A DNA stretch of 64,000 nt, taken from NCBI RefSeq assembly GCF_029433105.1, contig NZ_JARNTW010000012.1, forward strand, positions 1-64,000, given 5' to 3'. Under the pieces are notes generated by a model. The model was not told the DNA's origin, did no database searches, and saw only the letters and a list, made by a program, of their open reading frames with translations. Of this stretch, positions 8,087 through 17,525 are shown in pieces. Each line of letters begins with the position of its first letter. Position 1 is the first letter of the stretch. Origin of the DNA: Runella sp. MFBS21 (GTDB lineage: Bacteria; Bacteroidota; Bacteroidia; Cytophagales; Spirosomataceae). The translations under genes were made by a program, and so were the position numbers.

Positions 8087-9601
8087 ATGTCACATCATCA
8101 CGACGAAGAATTCAGGCTGCATACTCCTGATTTTCAAGAACTAAACAAACGTCTCGACCGACGGCATTTTCTCACCAAAACCTCGTTAGGGTTAGGGGCT
8201 TTGGCGGTGGGGTCTTTGTTTGGAGCCAAGCACCTTTTTGGAGCATCGCCCAAAATTGCCGAAGAAAGTTCGGCTAATCTTGAAGAAGAAATTCTGAAAG
8301 CACTGCCCCATATTGCCCCTAAAGCCAAACGTGTGGTCTACCTTTTTATGAGCGGAGGGCCTTCTCAATTTGAGACTTTTGATTACAAACCTAAGCTCTA
8401 TGATATTGCGGGCCAAAACCTACCCGACTCAGTGCGGAAAGGACAACGCCTCACCGGTATGAGTGCCAACCAGAGTGCACTGCCTGTAGTGCCTTCGATT
8501 TATAAATTCAAGCAGCACGGAAAAAACCAAACGTGGGTAAGCGAACTCTTGCCTTATACGGCGCAAGTAGTAGATGAGCTTTGTATTGTAAAATCGATTC
8601 ATTCGGAAGCCATCAACCACGACCCTGCCATCACTTTTTTACAAACTGGCAACCAACTCCCCGGCCGCCCTTCGATTGGCTCATGGGTAAGCTACGGGCT
8701 TGGATCTGACAATCAAAACTTGCCTACTTTTATTGTGTTGGTTTCCAAAAATGCCCCCAAAGACCAGCCCCTATACGCCCGTCTTTGGGGCAATGGATTC
8801 TTACCTTCCAAACACCAAGGGGTGCAGTTTAGGTCGGGCAAAGATCCCGTTTTGTTTCTCAATAATCCCGAAGGCTACGACGGCAAAGACCGCAAAGAAA
8901 TGCTCGACTACCTTAGCAAACTCAATCAGTTTCAGAACGAACCTTACGGCGACCCCGAAGTCGAAGCACGCATTGCACAATACGAAATGGCTTATCGTAT
9001 GCAAACCTCTGTACCCGAAGTAATGGATTTGTCGGGGGAATCTGAGGAAGTATTTCAGCTATATGGCCCCGATAGCCGTGATGCTGGTACTTACGCGGCC
9101 AATTGTATTTTGGCTCGAAAACTGCTAGAAAAAGATGTTAAGTTTGTGCAGCTTTATCACCAAGGGTGGGATCAGCATGGCAGCCTTCCCAAAGGAATTG
9201 CGAATCAATGCAAACAGGTAGATCAAGCCACCGCCGCTCTCATCATTGATCTCAAACGCCGTGGAATGTTGGACGATACCCTCGTGATTTGGGGAGGGGA
9301 GTTTGGTCGTACGGTATATTCACAAGGCAAACTTACCCCCGACAACTACGGCCGCGACCACCACCCGCGTTGTTTTACGATGTGGATGGCAGGTGCAGGT
9401 ATAAAATCAGGATTTAGCTACGGCGAAACCGACGATTTTAGCTACAACATCATCAAAGATCCCGTTCATGTCCATGACTTCCACGCCACGCTTATGCACC
9501 TCTTAGGGGTTGACCACGAACGTCTTACTTACAAATTCCAAGGCCGTCGTTTCCGCCTTACCGACGTGCATGGCAAATTGGTAAAAGGGATTTTGGCGTA
9601 G
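8087..9601 (+). CDS. DUF1501 Tat-exported sulfatase-like protein
   Basis: The product (504 residues) belongs to DUF1501, related to the alkaline-phosphatase/sulfatase superfamily. A twin-arginine signal (RRHFLTKTSLGLGALAVGS) lies near residue 30. Further on come YLFMSGGPSQFETFD, HSEAINHDPAI, LYHQGWDQHG, WGGEFGRTVY and GRDHHPRCFTMWMAG, all characteristic of the family. The ATG at 8087 is preferred over a start at 8057, because the latter lies inside the PSD1 gene and adds no conserved sequence; the gap is then 7 bp. The stop codon TAG (9599-9601) lies inside a perfect 28-bp palindrome (9598-9625), so the repeat borders or supplies the end of the gene. Confidence 0.9.
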   Translation: MSHHHDEEFRLHTPDFQELNKRLDRRHFLTKTSLGLGALAVGSLFGAKHLFGASPKIAEESSANLEEEILKALPHIAPKAKRVVYLFMSGGPSQFETFDYKPKLYDIAGQNLPDSVRKGQRLTGMSANQSALPVVPSIYKFKQHGKNQTWVSELLPYTAQVVDELCIVKSIHSEAINHDPAITFLQTGNQLPGRPSIGSWVSYGLGSDNQNLPTFIVLVSKNAPKDQPLYARLWGNGFLPSKHQGVQFRSGKDPVLFLNNPEGYDGKDRKEMLDYLSKLNQFQNEPYGDPEVEARIAQYEMAYRMQTSVPEVMDLSGESEEVFQLYGPDSRDAGTYAANCILARKLLEKDVKFVQLYHQGWDQHGSLPKGIANQCKQVDQATAALIIDLKRRGMLDDTLVIWGGEFGRTVYSQGKLTPDNYGRDHHPRCFTMWMAGAGIKSGFSYGETDDFSYNIIKDPVHVHDFHATLMHLLGVDHERLTYKFQGRRFRLTDVHGKLVKGILA

Positions 9602-9625
9602 AGACGTTGCATGCAACGTCTCTAC
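9598..9625. repeat. 28-bp perfect palindrome (copy 1)
   Basis: The central 20 bp are AGACGTTGCATGCAACGTCT, extended on both sides by GTAG/CTAC to 28 bp with no mismatch. It contains the stop codon of the DUF1501 gene. An identical copy lies at 9714-9741 and shorter copies in the tandem array after that. Palindromes of this kind are dispersed intergenic repeats in several Bacteroidota. Confidence 0.85.
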
Positions 9626-9656
9626 AATACAATCATTAAAAAATTCACAATCCAAA

Positions 9657-12158
9657 TTGCCCCAAATTGTGTCGATTCTTCGGAAAATATTGTTCCTGTC
9701 ATTCATTGTTGTCGTAGAGACGTTGCATGCAACGTCTCTACCGCATGCAACCTCTACGCAACAGACAACATCGCAACAGACGTTGCATGCAACGTCTCTA
9801 CCGCATGCAACCTCTACGCAACAGACAACATCGCAACAGACGTTGCATGCAACGTCTCTACCACACGCAACCTCTACGCAACAGACAACATCGCAACAGA
9901 CGTTGCATGCAACGTCTCTACAACGACAACAACAAACAATTCCTCCTACCTACAACGTAATCTGGACGACGCCTAGTCAAAATTCATCAGAATCTATGCC
10001 TTGTGGCGGTGGCGATATTGGACTTAATGTGTGGGTTGAAAATGGTGATGTTCTTTTTTACCTCTCCCGTAGCGGCACTTTTGATGAAAACAACGCCATG
10101 CTCAAACTCGGAAGAGTCAGACTCAAACTTTCGTCCAACCCCTTCAATGACAACACTTTTCGCCAAGAACTTCGATTGCAAGAAGGTGGTGTACGTATCA
10201 GCGGCAACAATACCGTGCTCAATCTATGGGTAGATGTATTCCGTCCTGTGGTTCATATTGACATACAAAGCCCCAAACCCACCAAAATCACCACAACTTA
10301 CGAATCGTGGCGCTATGAAGATCGCCTTGTACAGGGTTCTGCTTTACGCGAAAATTCATATAAAATACCGCAAAAATTTGAGGTAAAAACCTATAAAGAC
10401 GATATTCGTTTCGGGGAAAATGAAATCTTCTTTGTCCACCGCAATCGTAACGACCTCGACAACGCTTTCGACTATACTGTCCGCTTAGAAGGTATGGAGG
10501 AGGTTAAATCCGAACTTTATACCCCTCTTAAGAACAACACGTTTGGAGGAATAATAAAAGGAATAAACATGAAACCTGTGGGCGAAAGTACAGGTAAGTA
10601 TGCTGATACTGACTTCCGAGGATGGACGTTGGAAAGTGTCAAACCCACTCGTTTACAAAATATCGAAATTGCCTTACACGTAGCACAAACTTCCACACTC
10701 GAAGAATGGACTACAGGACTCAGGAAAATACAAACGGATGCTTTTCAAAATAAAAAAACAGCACTCACTCAAACTCAGGCATGGTGGCGACAATTTTGGG
10801 AAAGAAGCTACATAGTAATTGAAGGTGCAGACAGCACTATTTCGCGCAATTATCAGCTATTTCGTTATCAACTTGGCTGTAATGCTTATGGACAATGGCC
10901 TACCAAATTCAACGGAGGACTTTTTACTTTCGACCCTGTTTTTGTGGATAAAAAATACAATCACACCCCCGACTTTAGACTTTGGGGTGGTGGTACCATG
11001 ACCGCCCAAAATCAGCGCCTTGTCTATTTTCCTATGCTCAAAAGCGGGGATTTTAATATGCTAAAACCCCAATTTGATTTTTATTTACGTTCTCAGCACA
11101 ATGCCGAATTACGTTCAAAAATATATTGGAAACATGCCGGGGCTTGCTTTACCGAACAAATCGAAAACTTTGGTCTCCCTAATCCCTTCGAATACGGTTA
11201 CAAGCGTCCCGAAGGCTACGACCCTGGCATGGAATACAACGCTTGGCTTGAATACCAATGGGATACCGTCTTTGAATTTTGTCTGATGATGCTCGAAACA
11301 GAGCGTTATGAAGGCCGAAATATTACATCTTACATTCCGTTTATCGAAAGCTGCCTCACTTTTTTTGATGAACACTATCAATGGCTCGCCAAACAGCGCG
11401 GCACCAAAGCCTTAGACGAAAAAGGTCACTATGTATTTTATCCTAGTTCGGCCTGCGAAACCTTCAAAATGACCTACAATTCGGCAACGGTCATTGCGGC
11501 TTTAAAAGTAATTCTTACCCGAATGTTGGAGCTTCCCGACTCCTATTTAGGAACTTCTCAGCGACAAAAATGGACTGCCATGCTCAACCGTATTCCACCG
11601 TTACCTTTTCAGGAATTTGAAGGACAAAAAACCCTCGCTCCTGCGGTAGCATGGATGCGCGTCCAAAATTCCGAAACCCCTCAACTTTATCCCGTGTTTC
11701 CGTGGGGATTATATGGTATTGGTAAACCTGACTTGGAAGTAGCCGTCAATACCTACAAACACGACCCTCATGCTATCAAATTTAGAAGTCATATCGGATG
11801 GCGACAGTATAGCATTTTTGCGGCAAGGTTGGGATTGACCAACGACGCTATGGAACTTACCCGTCTTAAGTTTCAAAATTCCAATCATCGCTTTCCTACT
11901 TTTTGGGGACCCGGTTTTGACTGGACTCCAGATCACAATTGGGGAGGCTCAGCCATGATTGGACTCCAAGAAATGCTAATGCAAGTAGATGATAAAAAGA
12001 TTTATCTTTTGCCCGCTTGGCCCAAGCAATGGAACGTCAAATTTAAACTCCACGCGCCTTATAATACTACGATAGAAGGTGAAGTCAAAAACGGAAAAAT
12101 AGAAGCTCTCAAAGTAACACCCACCTCACGAACTAGCGATGTGATACTTCCTTATTAA
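9657..12158 (+). CDS. DUF5703-type secreted glycoside hydrolase with repeat-expanded N-terminus
   Basis: The body of the protein (from YNVIWTTPSQNSSESMP) matches the DUF5703 family, an N-terminal beta domain followed by an (alpha/alpha)6-barrel like that of GH95-type hydrolases; motifs include CGGGDIGLN and the C-terminal WTPDHNWGG. No ATG opens the frame. A TTG at 9657 or, better, a GTG at 9669 gives a signal-like start (SILRKILFLSFIVVV). Between this and the mature domain about 70 residues consist of a 20-residue repeat (ETLHATSLPHATSTQQTTSQ) encoded by the 60-bp tandem array, probably a tolerated low-complexity linker. It lies 55 bp after the DUF1501 stop and is probably in the same operon. 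Confidence 0.75.
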   Translation: MPQIVSILRKILFLSFIVVVETLHATSLPHATSTQQTTSQQTLHATSLPHATSTQQTTSQQTLHATSLPHATSTQQTTSQQTLHATSLQRQQQTIPPTYNVIWTTPSQNSSESMPCGGGDIGLNVWVENGDVLFYLSRSGTFDENNAMLKLGRVRLKLSSNPFNDNTFRQELRLQEGGVRISGNNTVLNLWVDVFRPVVHIDIQSPKPTKITTTYESWRYEDRLVQGSALRENSYKIPQKFEVKTYKDDIRFGENEIFFVHRNRNDLDNAFDYTVRLEGMEEVKSELYTPLKNNTFGGIIKGINMKPVGESTGKYADTDFRGWTLESVKPTRLQNIEIALHVAQTSTLEEWTTGLRKIQTDAFQNKKTALTQTQAWWRQFWERSYIVIEGADSTISRNYQLFRYQLGCNAYGQWPTKFNGGLFTFDPVFVDKKYNHTPDFRLWGGGTMTAQNQRLVYFPMLKSGDFNMLKPQFDFYLRSQHNAELRSKIYWKHAGACFTEQIENFGLPNPFEYGYKRPEGYDPGMEYNAWLEYQWDTVFEFCLMMLETERYEGRNITSYIPFIESCLTFFDEHYQWLAKQRGTKALDEKGHYVFYPSSACETFKMTYNSATVIAALKVILTRMLELPDSYLGTSQRQKWTAMLNRIPPLPFQEFEGQKTLAPAVAWMRVQNSETPQLYPVFPWGLYGIGKPDLEVAVNTYKHDPHAIKFRSHIGWRQYSIFAARLGLTNDAMELTRLKFQNSNHRFPTFWGPGFDWTPDHNWGGSAMIGLQEMLMQVDDKKIYLLPAWPKQWNVKFKLHAPYNTTIEGEVKNGKIEALKVTPTSRTSDVILPY
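9714..9920. repeat. 60-bp tandem repeat built on a palindrome
   Basis: Units 9721-9780 and 9781-9840 are identical. Unit 9841-9900 differs at two bases, and 9901-9920 is a partial fourth. Each unit carries the 20-bp palindrome AGACGTTGCATGCAACGTCT across the unit boundary plus an imperfect second copy of its half (GCATGCAACCTCTAC). The first copy is the full 28-bp palindrome at 9714-9741. The period is a multiple of three and the array has no stop in any forward frame, so copy-number change does not break the surrounding gene. Confidence 0.95.
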
Positions 12159-12247
12159 AATAAAGGGTGCTCAATTTTGTACTAAACCAGCCTTATCGGA
12201 TACTAAATAGTGGGCTTAGTTGGACAAGGCAATGATTTATAATTTCA

Positions 12248-13108
12248 TCAATTTTCCCCAACTTCTTTTTTCCGTTTGTGTTTCCAACGATTATGAGACC
12301 ACAGCCACTCTGCGGGATGCCGTCGGATGGCTTGTTCGAGTAAGTTTTTATAAAGACGGGTGATTTCACCATCTGGCAAATCATCATAAGGAGGCTCAGC
12401 TACCTTATGAAACAACACAGTATAATATCCCCTGCCTGTTCGATACATTTCTCCAAACACCACGGGCATTTTGGTAGTACGGGCGATTTTTTCAGTTCCT
12501 GGAAAAAAACCAGTTTCATGATTCAAAAACGGAAACCAATAGGCATGTTCAGGTTCGTGGGGCGATTGGTCGGCCACAAGCCCGGTAGTGCGAATTATTT
12601 TTCGACGAGCTACTACTTCCCGCATTAGCCGCTGCATCGGAATAGGATATACCTCAAAAGACGACCTTACTCGAAACATAAAATCATCCGATTTTTTGTC
12701 GGTCAATGTTTTATAGACTACATCCACCGGAATACCACGCGTAGTAAGTGCCCCCGGTACCCACTCCCAATTAGCAACGTGAGCACTAAAAGACAGGAAG
12801 GATTGCCCTTGTTGGATATATCCCTGCGGCAATTCAAAATTGTCAATCTTTACGCGCTGCTGAAGTTCTTTAGGACTTAGGTAAGGAAGCTTCAAAGTTT
12901 CTACAAACAAATCTGCCAAAAGCTGATAAAATTCTCGGGCAATTTGTCGAATTTCTTGGGGAGATTTCTCAGGAAAAGATTCCGTTAAATTTTGGATAAC
13001 GAGTTTTTTACGATAGCCCACTACATAGTAAATCAGCCCGTAGAATACATCCGATATTTTATACAATACACTCAAGGGTAAATGCCCTAGCCAGCCAAAA
13101 AGCCACAT
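12248..13108 (-). CDS. Lysophospholipid/lipid A acyltransferase (LpxL/HtrB family)
   Basis: The 286-residue protein has the LpxL/HtrB layout. There is an N-terminal hydrophobic segment (LSVLYKISDVFYGLIYYVVGY), then RKKLVIQNLTESFPEKS. The catalytic HxxxxE motif appears as HVANWE, followed by LVADQSPH and the C-terminal PAEWLWSHNRWKHKR. These enzymes move an acyl chain onto a lipid A precursor or related lipid at the inner membrane. The gene stands alone, convergent with the DUF5703 gene and divergent from the creatininase-like gene. Confidence 0.9.
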   Translation of the reverse strand: MWLFGWLGHLPLSVLYKISDVFYGLIYYVVGYRKKLVIQNLTESFPEKSPQEIRQIAREFYQLLADLFVETLKLPYLSPKELQQRVKIDNFELPQGYIQQGQSFLSFSAHVANWEWVPGALTTRGIPVDVVYKTLTDKKSDDFMFRVRSSFEVYPIPMQRLMREVVARRKIIRTTGLVADQSPHEPEHAYWFPFLNHETGFFPGTEKIARTTKMPVVFGEMYRTGRGYYTVLFHKVAEPPYDDLPDGEITRLYKNLLEQAIRRHPAEWLWSHNRWKHKRKKEVGEN

Positions 13109-13243
13109 TGATTACGCTATTTTATGAATTTAGTAAACGACCAAAACAAGTCTGCTCGTTAGAAATCGTTTAAATTTGAAAAGCAAAGTTAGTAAATGAA
13201 GCCATGAATTTTGCTTATAACACACATTCTCAATCATAAGCCT

Positions 13244-14008
13244 ATGCCACGTCCTTATATTCTGGCCGAAACCAATTGGAAAGCCGTCAAAAACACCTCC
13301 TACGACTTAGCTATTTTGCCATGGGGAGCCACGGAAGCTCACAACTATCACCTTCCTTATGCTACCGACAACTACGAAGCCGATGCCATAGCCATCGAAG
13401 CCGCACGCATTGCTTGGGAACAAGGCCGCAAAGTAGTGGTATTGCCAACAGTCCCTTTTGGCGTAAACACGGGGCAGTCCGATATACCTCTTTGCTTGAA
13501 TATATACCCTAGTACCCAAATGGCGATTTTGAGAGACATCGCCGAGGTAGTTTCGCGAAGTGGTATCCAAAAGCTGTTGGTATTTAATAGTCATGGCGGC
13601 AATGATTTCAAACAAATCATCAGAGAGGTAGGTGCCCAAGTACCTGATGTATGGATAAGTACTTGTTTTTGGTTTAGAGCACTTGACGGCAAACAGTACT
13701 TTGAGCAACCCGGCGACCACGCTGACGAAACCGAAACCAGCCTTTTGCTGCATTTACATCCTGAGTTGGTTTTGCCACTTACTGAAGCAGGTGAAGGCAA
13801 GGCTCGCACCAGCAAAATCAACGCCTTACGCGAAGGCTGGGCCTGGGCCGAACGCCGCTGGACTCAAGTCACTGACGACACTGGTGTAGGAAACCCAAAA
13901 TACGCCACCGCCGAAAAAGGCCAGCGTTTTTTTGAAGAACTTACTCAAAAAGTGGGTGCGTTTTTGGTAGAAATTGCCGACGCAGACACTCAGCATCTTT
14001 ACGAATAA
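13244..14008 (+). CDS. Creatininase-family amidohydrolase
   Basis: The 254-residue protein shows the creatininase fold motifs: LPWGATEAHNYHLPYATD (Glu/His/Asp metal ligands), NSHGGND, and GDHADETETS with a His/Glu pair near residue 170. Members include creatinine amidohydrolase and the formamide hydrolases of flavin and mycofactocin pathways, so the substrate is open. The ATG at 13244 (MPRPYILAE) is preferred to one 11 codons upstream, which adds non-conserved sequence. Single-gene unit. Confidence 0.85.
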   Translation: MPRPYILAETNWKAVKNTSYDLAILPWGATEAHNYHLPYATDNYEADAIAIEAARIAWEQGRKVVVLPTVPFGVNTGQSDIPLCLNIYPSTQMAILRDIAEVVSRSGIQKLLVFNSHGGNDFKQIIREVGAQVPDVWISTCFWFRALDGKQYFEQPGDHADETETSLLLHLHPELVLPLTEAGEGKARTSKINALREGWAWAERRWTQVTDDTGVGNPKYATAEKGQRFFEELTQKVGAFLVEIADADTQHLYE

Positions 14009-14172
14009 TCGTTCCTAAAGCTAGAACTTAAAACGACTTTGCTTAAAGAGTGATTTGTACTTTCCTTCTTTTTTAGCCCTTAAAAAAGGTTTTTAGAAAA
14101 AAAATTTATGATTTTTTTGATACTATCACTCAAATTACTTTATTTACATAATCACTATTGTTTTTTAGCACA

Positions 14173-14799
14173 TTGTCAGTAAGAATAGAATTACAGTACT
14201 TGCCTAGTTTAGAATACTTTGCATGTTTATTGAAATACGGAGAAGCGGAAATAGAAGCACATGAATATTTTGTAAAGCAGACCTACCGCAATCGCTGCCA
14301 TATTCTTACAGCCAATGGTTTAGATACCTTGGTGATTCCAGTGTTACATACTGGTGGAAAAATGCCTATTAGAGAGGTAAAGATAGATTATTCTCAATCA
14401 TGGGTAAAGCGACATTGGGGTGCCATCGTCGCAGCATATGGCAAGGCTCCTTACTTTGAATATTTTGGGAGCGATTTTGAGCGAATTTTCCAAAGAAAAA
14501 CAACCTTTTTGTTTGATTTTAACTGGGAACTGCTGACAATCTGTCTGAAACTGCTACGCCTCACCCCGACAATCCGTCTAAGCAATCTGTACAATAATGA
14601 GGTAGAAAACGGCCATATTGACGCACTTTCACAAATTCACCCTAAAAAGTCGCACAGGCACAACAATTTCTACCAATCTGTTGTTTATCAACAAAACTTT
14701 GGGAATGAATTTGTCCCTAATTTAAGCGTGATTGACCTACTGATGTGCCAAGGAGCAGAGGCAACCCCCATCCTAAAGCGCTCACTAAACGTAAATTGA
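14173..14799 (+). CDS. WbqC-family protein
   Basis: About 208 residues resembling the WbqC family: an N-terminal LQYLPSLEYFA, then FVKQTYRNRCHILTANG, SWVKRHWGAIVAAYGKAPYFEYF, and a late LSVIDLLMCQG. WbqC-like proteins are found in polysaccharide or surface-glycan gene sets, but their reaction is not settled. No ATG fits; a TTG at 14173 gives MSVRIELQYLP, which matches the family N-terminus best (another TTG lies at 14158). It ends 87 bp before clpC. Confidence 0.75.
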   Translation: MSVRIELQYLPSLEYFACLLKYGEAEIEAHEYFVKQTYRNRCHILTANGLDTLVIPVLHTGGKMPIREVKIDYSQSWVKRHWGAIVAAYGKAPYFEYFGSDFERIFQRKTTFLFDFNWELLTICLKLLRLTPTIRLSNLYNNEVENGHIDALSQIHPKKSHRHNNFYQSVVYQQNFGNEFVPNLSVIDLLMCQGAEATPILKRSLNVN

Positions 14800-14886
14800 A
14801 CGAAGTAAGAGGATTATTCGTTACTGATGTAGATACATCTTTTAGCCATGCACCTCAATTTCTAGCCTTGAAAGAATCATCAATAA

Positions 14887-17412
14887 ATGGAAGCAAAATT
14901 TTCAAACCGCGTCAAAGAAGTCATTCAGCTCAGCCGTGAAGAAGCAATCCGTCTTGGGCATGATTATATCGGCACCGAGCATCTGATCTTAGGAATGATT
15001 CGAGAAGGAGAAGGTGTGGCTTTAGCCTTGTTAAAAAAATTGGGCGTATCGTTGGATGAGCTCCGGGTTACGATTGAACAAGTAACCAAAGGTACGGCTA
15101 CCAACAATGTCAAGAATTTGGCTAACATTCCACTGACTCGACAATCAGAGAAAGTCCTTAAAATCACCTACTTAGAAGCCAAAATTTTTAAAAGCCCACT
15201 TATTGGCACAGAGCATCTGCTGCTGTCCATTCTGCGTGACCCCGACAACCTAGCCTCGCAGATTTTAGCCAAGTTTAATGTAAACTATGAAATCGTTAAG
15301 GAAATGTTAGAGTATCAATCATCAGGCACCAAACCACACGCTGGTCCCGAAACTGACGACGATGATGAGCGGAGTATGTTCAGTGGAGGTTCGCAGCAAG
15401 GAAAAGACCCAAAAAGTGCCGAAAAGTCGCGTACACCTGTATTAGACAACTTCGGCCGTGACCTTACTAAGATGGCTGAATTGGGCAAATTAGACCCTAT
15501 TGTAGGCCGTGAAAAAGAAATCGAACGTGTAGCCCAAGTCCTAAGCCGCCGCAAGAAAAACAACCCCGTCCTTATTGGAGAACCTGGTGTTGGTAAAACA
15601 GCAATTGCCGAAGGATTGGCATTGAGAATTGTACAGAAGAAAGTATCACGGGTGCTTTTTGGCAAACGTGTCGTAACCCTTGATTTGGCTTCATTGGTGG
15701 CAGGTACTAAGTACCGTGGCCAATTTGAAGAACGTATGAAAGCCGTAATGAATGAACTAGAAAAATCACCCGAAGTGATTCTGTTCATTGATGAGCTTCA
15801 TACCATCGTAGGTGCAGGTGGGGCTTCTGGCTCGCTCGATGCTTCTAATATGTTTAAGCCAGCTTTAGCCCGGGGCGACATCCAATGCATTGGAGCTACT
15901 ACTCTTGACGAATACCGTCAGTATATCGAAAAAGATGGCGCTTTGGCTCGCCGCTTTCAGATAGTGATGGTAGATGCACCAAGCGTAGAAGAAACTATCG
16001 AAATCCTGAACAATATCAAAGATAAATACGAGGATCACCACCACGTAAACTATACGGAAGACGCGATTGCACAAGCCGTAAAGTTATCTGAACGCTATAT
16101 TACTGATCGCTTCTTGCCCGACAAAGCCATCGATGTATTGGATGAAGTAGGAGCACGCGTACACATCAGCAATATTACTGTTCCAGAAGATATTGTGGTT
16201 TTGGAACAACAAATAGAAGAAATCAAAAAACAGAAAAACCTCGTCGTAAAAAGCCAAAAATACGAAGAGGCAGCTCAACTCCGCGACCGTGAGAAAAAAC
16301 TTTTGGATCAACTCGACCGTGCCAAAATCGCATGGGAAGAAGAAACAAAAAAACGTCGCTATACCGTAACGGAAGAAAATGTAGCCGAAGTAGTAGCCAT
16401 GATGACTGGTATTCCGGTCAATCGGGTAGCTCAAAACGAAGGCCAAAAACTCCTCGGTATGGGCGACCAGCTCAAAGGTAGAGTAATTGGGCAAAACCTG
16501 CCAATCGAAAAATTGACCAAGGCGATTCAGCGTACTCGGGTAGGTCTCAAAGACCCTAAGAAACCTATTGGTTCGTTTATTTTCCTCGGCCCAACAGGTG
16601 TTGGAAAAACTGAGTTGGCTAAAGTATTGGCAACTTATCTTTTCGATAAAGAAGATGCCCTTGTGCGTATCGATATGAGCGAATACATGGAGAAATTCAG
16701 CGTATCTCGACTCATAGGAGCGCCTCCGGGCTATGTAGGCTACGAAGAAGGTGGTCAACTTACCGAAAAGATTCGTCGCAAGCCTTACAGCGTGGTGCTT
16801 TTGGATGAAATCGAAAAAGCACACCCCGACGTGTTCAATATCCTACTCCAAGTTTTGGATGATGGTATCTTGACCGACGGGCTTGGTCGCCGTGTGGATT
16901 TCCGCAATACCATCATTATCATGACTTCAAACATTGGAGTTCGTGACTTGAAAGATTTCGGTAGCGGTATCGGTTTTGCGACCAAAGCCAAATCCGAAAA
17001 TCAGGATGAAATCATGAAAACAACCATCCAAAATGCGTTGCGGAAAGCTTTCTCTCCTGAGTTCTTGAACCGTCTTGATGATGTGATTGTGTTTAACTCG
17101 CTTCAACGCGAAGATATTCACCGTATCATTGATATTTCGTTGGCCAAGTTGTTTAATCGTGTCACTAATTTGGGTTATAAAGTAGAGCTAACCGAAAAAG
17201 CCAAAGACTTCTTGTCTGAAAAAGGCTATGATCAGCAATACGGCGCTCGTCCTCTCAATAGAGCCATCCAAAAATACTTGGAAGACCCCGTGGCAGAAGA
17301 AATCTTAAAAGGGGACTTACGCGAAGGTGATACACTCCTTGCCGACCATGAAGAAGGTAGCGAAAACTTAGTAATTACGGTTAGAAAAAAAGAAGAAGAA
17401 GTAATCAACTAA
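14887..17412 (+). CDS. clpC: ATP-dependent Clp protease ATP-binding subunit ClpC
   Basis: An 841-residue Hsp100 unfoldase that feeds substrates to ClpP in the cytoplasm. The N-domain (1-150) has two Clp_N repeats beginning [16 protein letters not shown]. The first AAA module has Walker A GEPGVGKT (near 230) and Walker [14 protein letters not shown]-type coiled segment ([16 protein letters not shown], near 455) marks ClpC rather than ClpA or ClpB. The second AAA module has [12 protein letters not shown] and [14 protein letters not shown]. Full length, no anomalies, followed by a strong terminator. Confidence 0.97.
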   Translation: MEAKFSNRVKEVIQLSREEAIRLGHDYIGTEHLILGMIREGEGVALALLKKLGVSLDELRVTIEQVTKGTATNNVKNLANIPLTRQSEKVLKITYLEAKIFKSPLIGTEHLLLSILRDPDNLASQILAKFNVNYEIVKEMLEYQSSGTKPHAGPETDDDDERSMFSGGSQQGKDPKSAEKSRTPVLDNFGRDLTKMAELGKLDPIVGREKEIERVAQVLSRRKKNNPVLIGEPGVGKTAIAEGLALRIVQKKVSRVLFGKRVVTLDLASLVAGTKYRGQFEERMKAVMNELEKSPEVILFIDELHTIVGAGGASGSLDASNMFKPALARGDIQCIGATTLDEYRQYIEKDGALARRFQIVMVDAPSVEETIEILNNIKDKYEDHHHVNYTEDAIAQAVKLSERYITDRFLPDKAIDVLDEVGARVHISNITVPEDIVVLEQQIEEIKKQKNLVVKSQKYEEAAQLRDREKKLLDQLDRAKIAWEEETKKRRYTVTEENVAEVVAMMTGIPVNRVAQNEGQKLLGMGDQLKGRVIGQNLPIEKLTKAIQRTRVGLKDPKKPIGSFIFLGPTGVGKTELAKVLATYLFDKEDALVRIDMSEYMEKFSVSRLIGAPPGYVGYEEGGQLTEKIRRKPYSVVLLDEIEKAHPDVFNILLQVLDDGILTDGLGRRVDFRNTIIIMTSNIGVRDLKDFGSGIGFATKAKSENQDEIMKTTIQNALRKAFSPEFLNRLDDVIVFNSLQREDIHRIIDISLAKLFNRVTNLGYKVELTEKAKDFLSEKGYDQQYGARPLNRAIQKYLEDPVAEEILKGDLREGDTLLADHEEGSENLVITVRKKEEEVIN

Positions 17413-17480
17413 GTTTGCCGAAGTAAGGATAGATAGGAAGCTTTTCCTAAAAAGCTTTTTTCTAAAAAATACATTTTTTT

Positions 17481-17522
17481 AATCAAAAAGGGTACGGTCT
17501 TTGATTGTACCTTTTTTGATTT
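17481..17522 (+). terminator. Terminator after clpC
   Basis: AATCAAAAAGGGTAC (17481-17495) pairs with GTACCTTTTTTGATT (17508-17522) with one mismatch over 15 bp. It sits between clpC and the VTC gene. Confidence 0.8.
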
Positions 17523-17525
17523 TGG

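Noticed and set aside
9714-9920. CRISPR-like array
   Set aside because: The whole 60-bp unit repeats with no unique spacers, and no cas genes are present.
9611-9976. Additional open frames across the 60-bp repeat array
   Set aside because: All forward frames are open there because the repeat unit lacks stops. Only the frame that continues into the DUF5703 domain has a functional protein beyond it.
16084-16824. Minus-strand frame of 246 codons opposite clpC
   Set aside because: Phe-rich translation typical of the antisense of a conserved AAA protein; no motifs.
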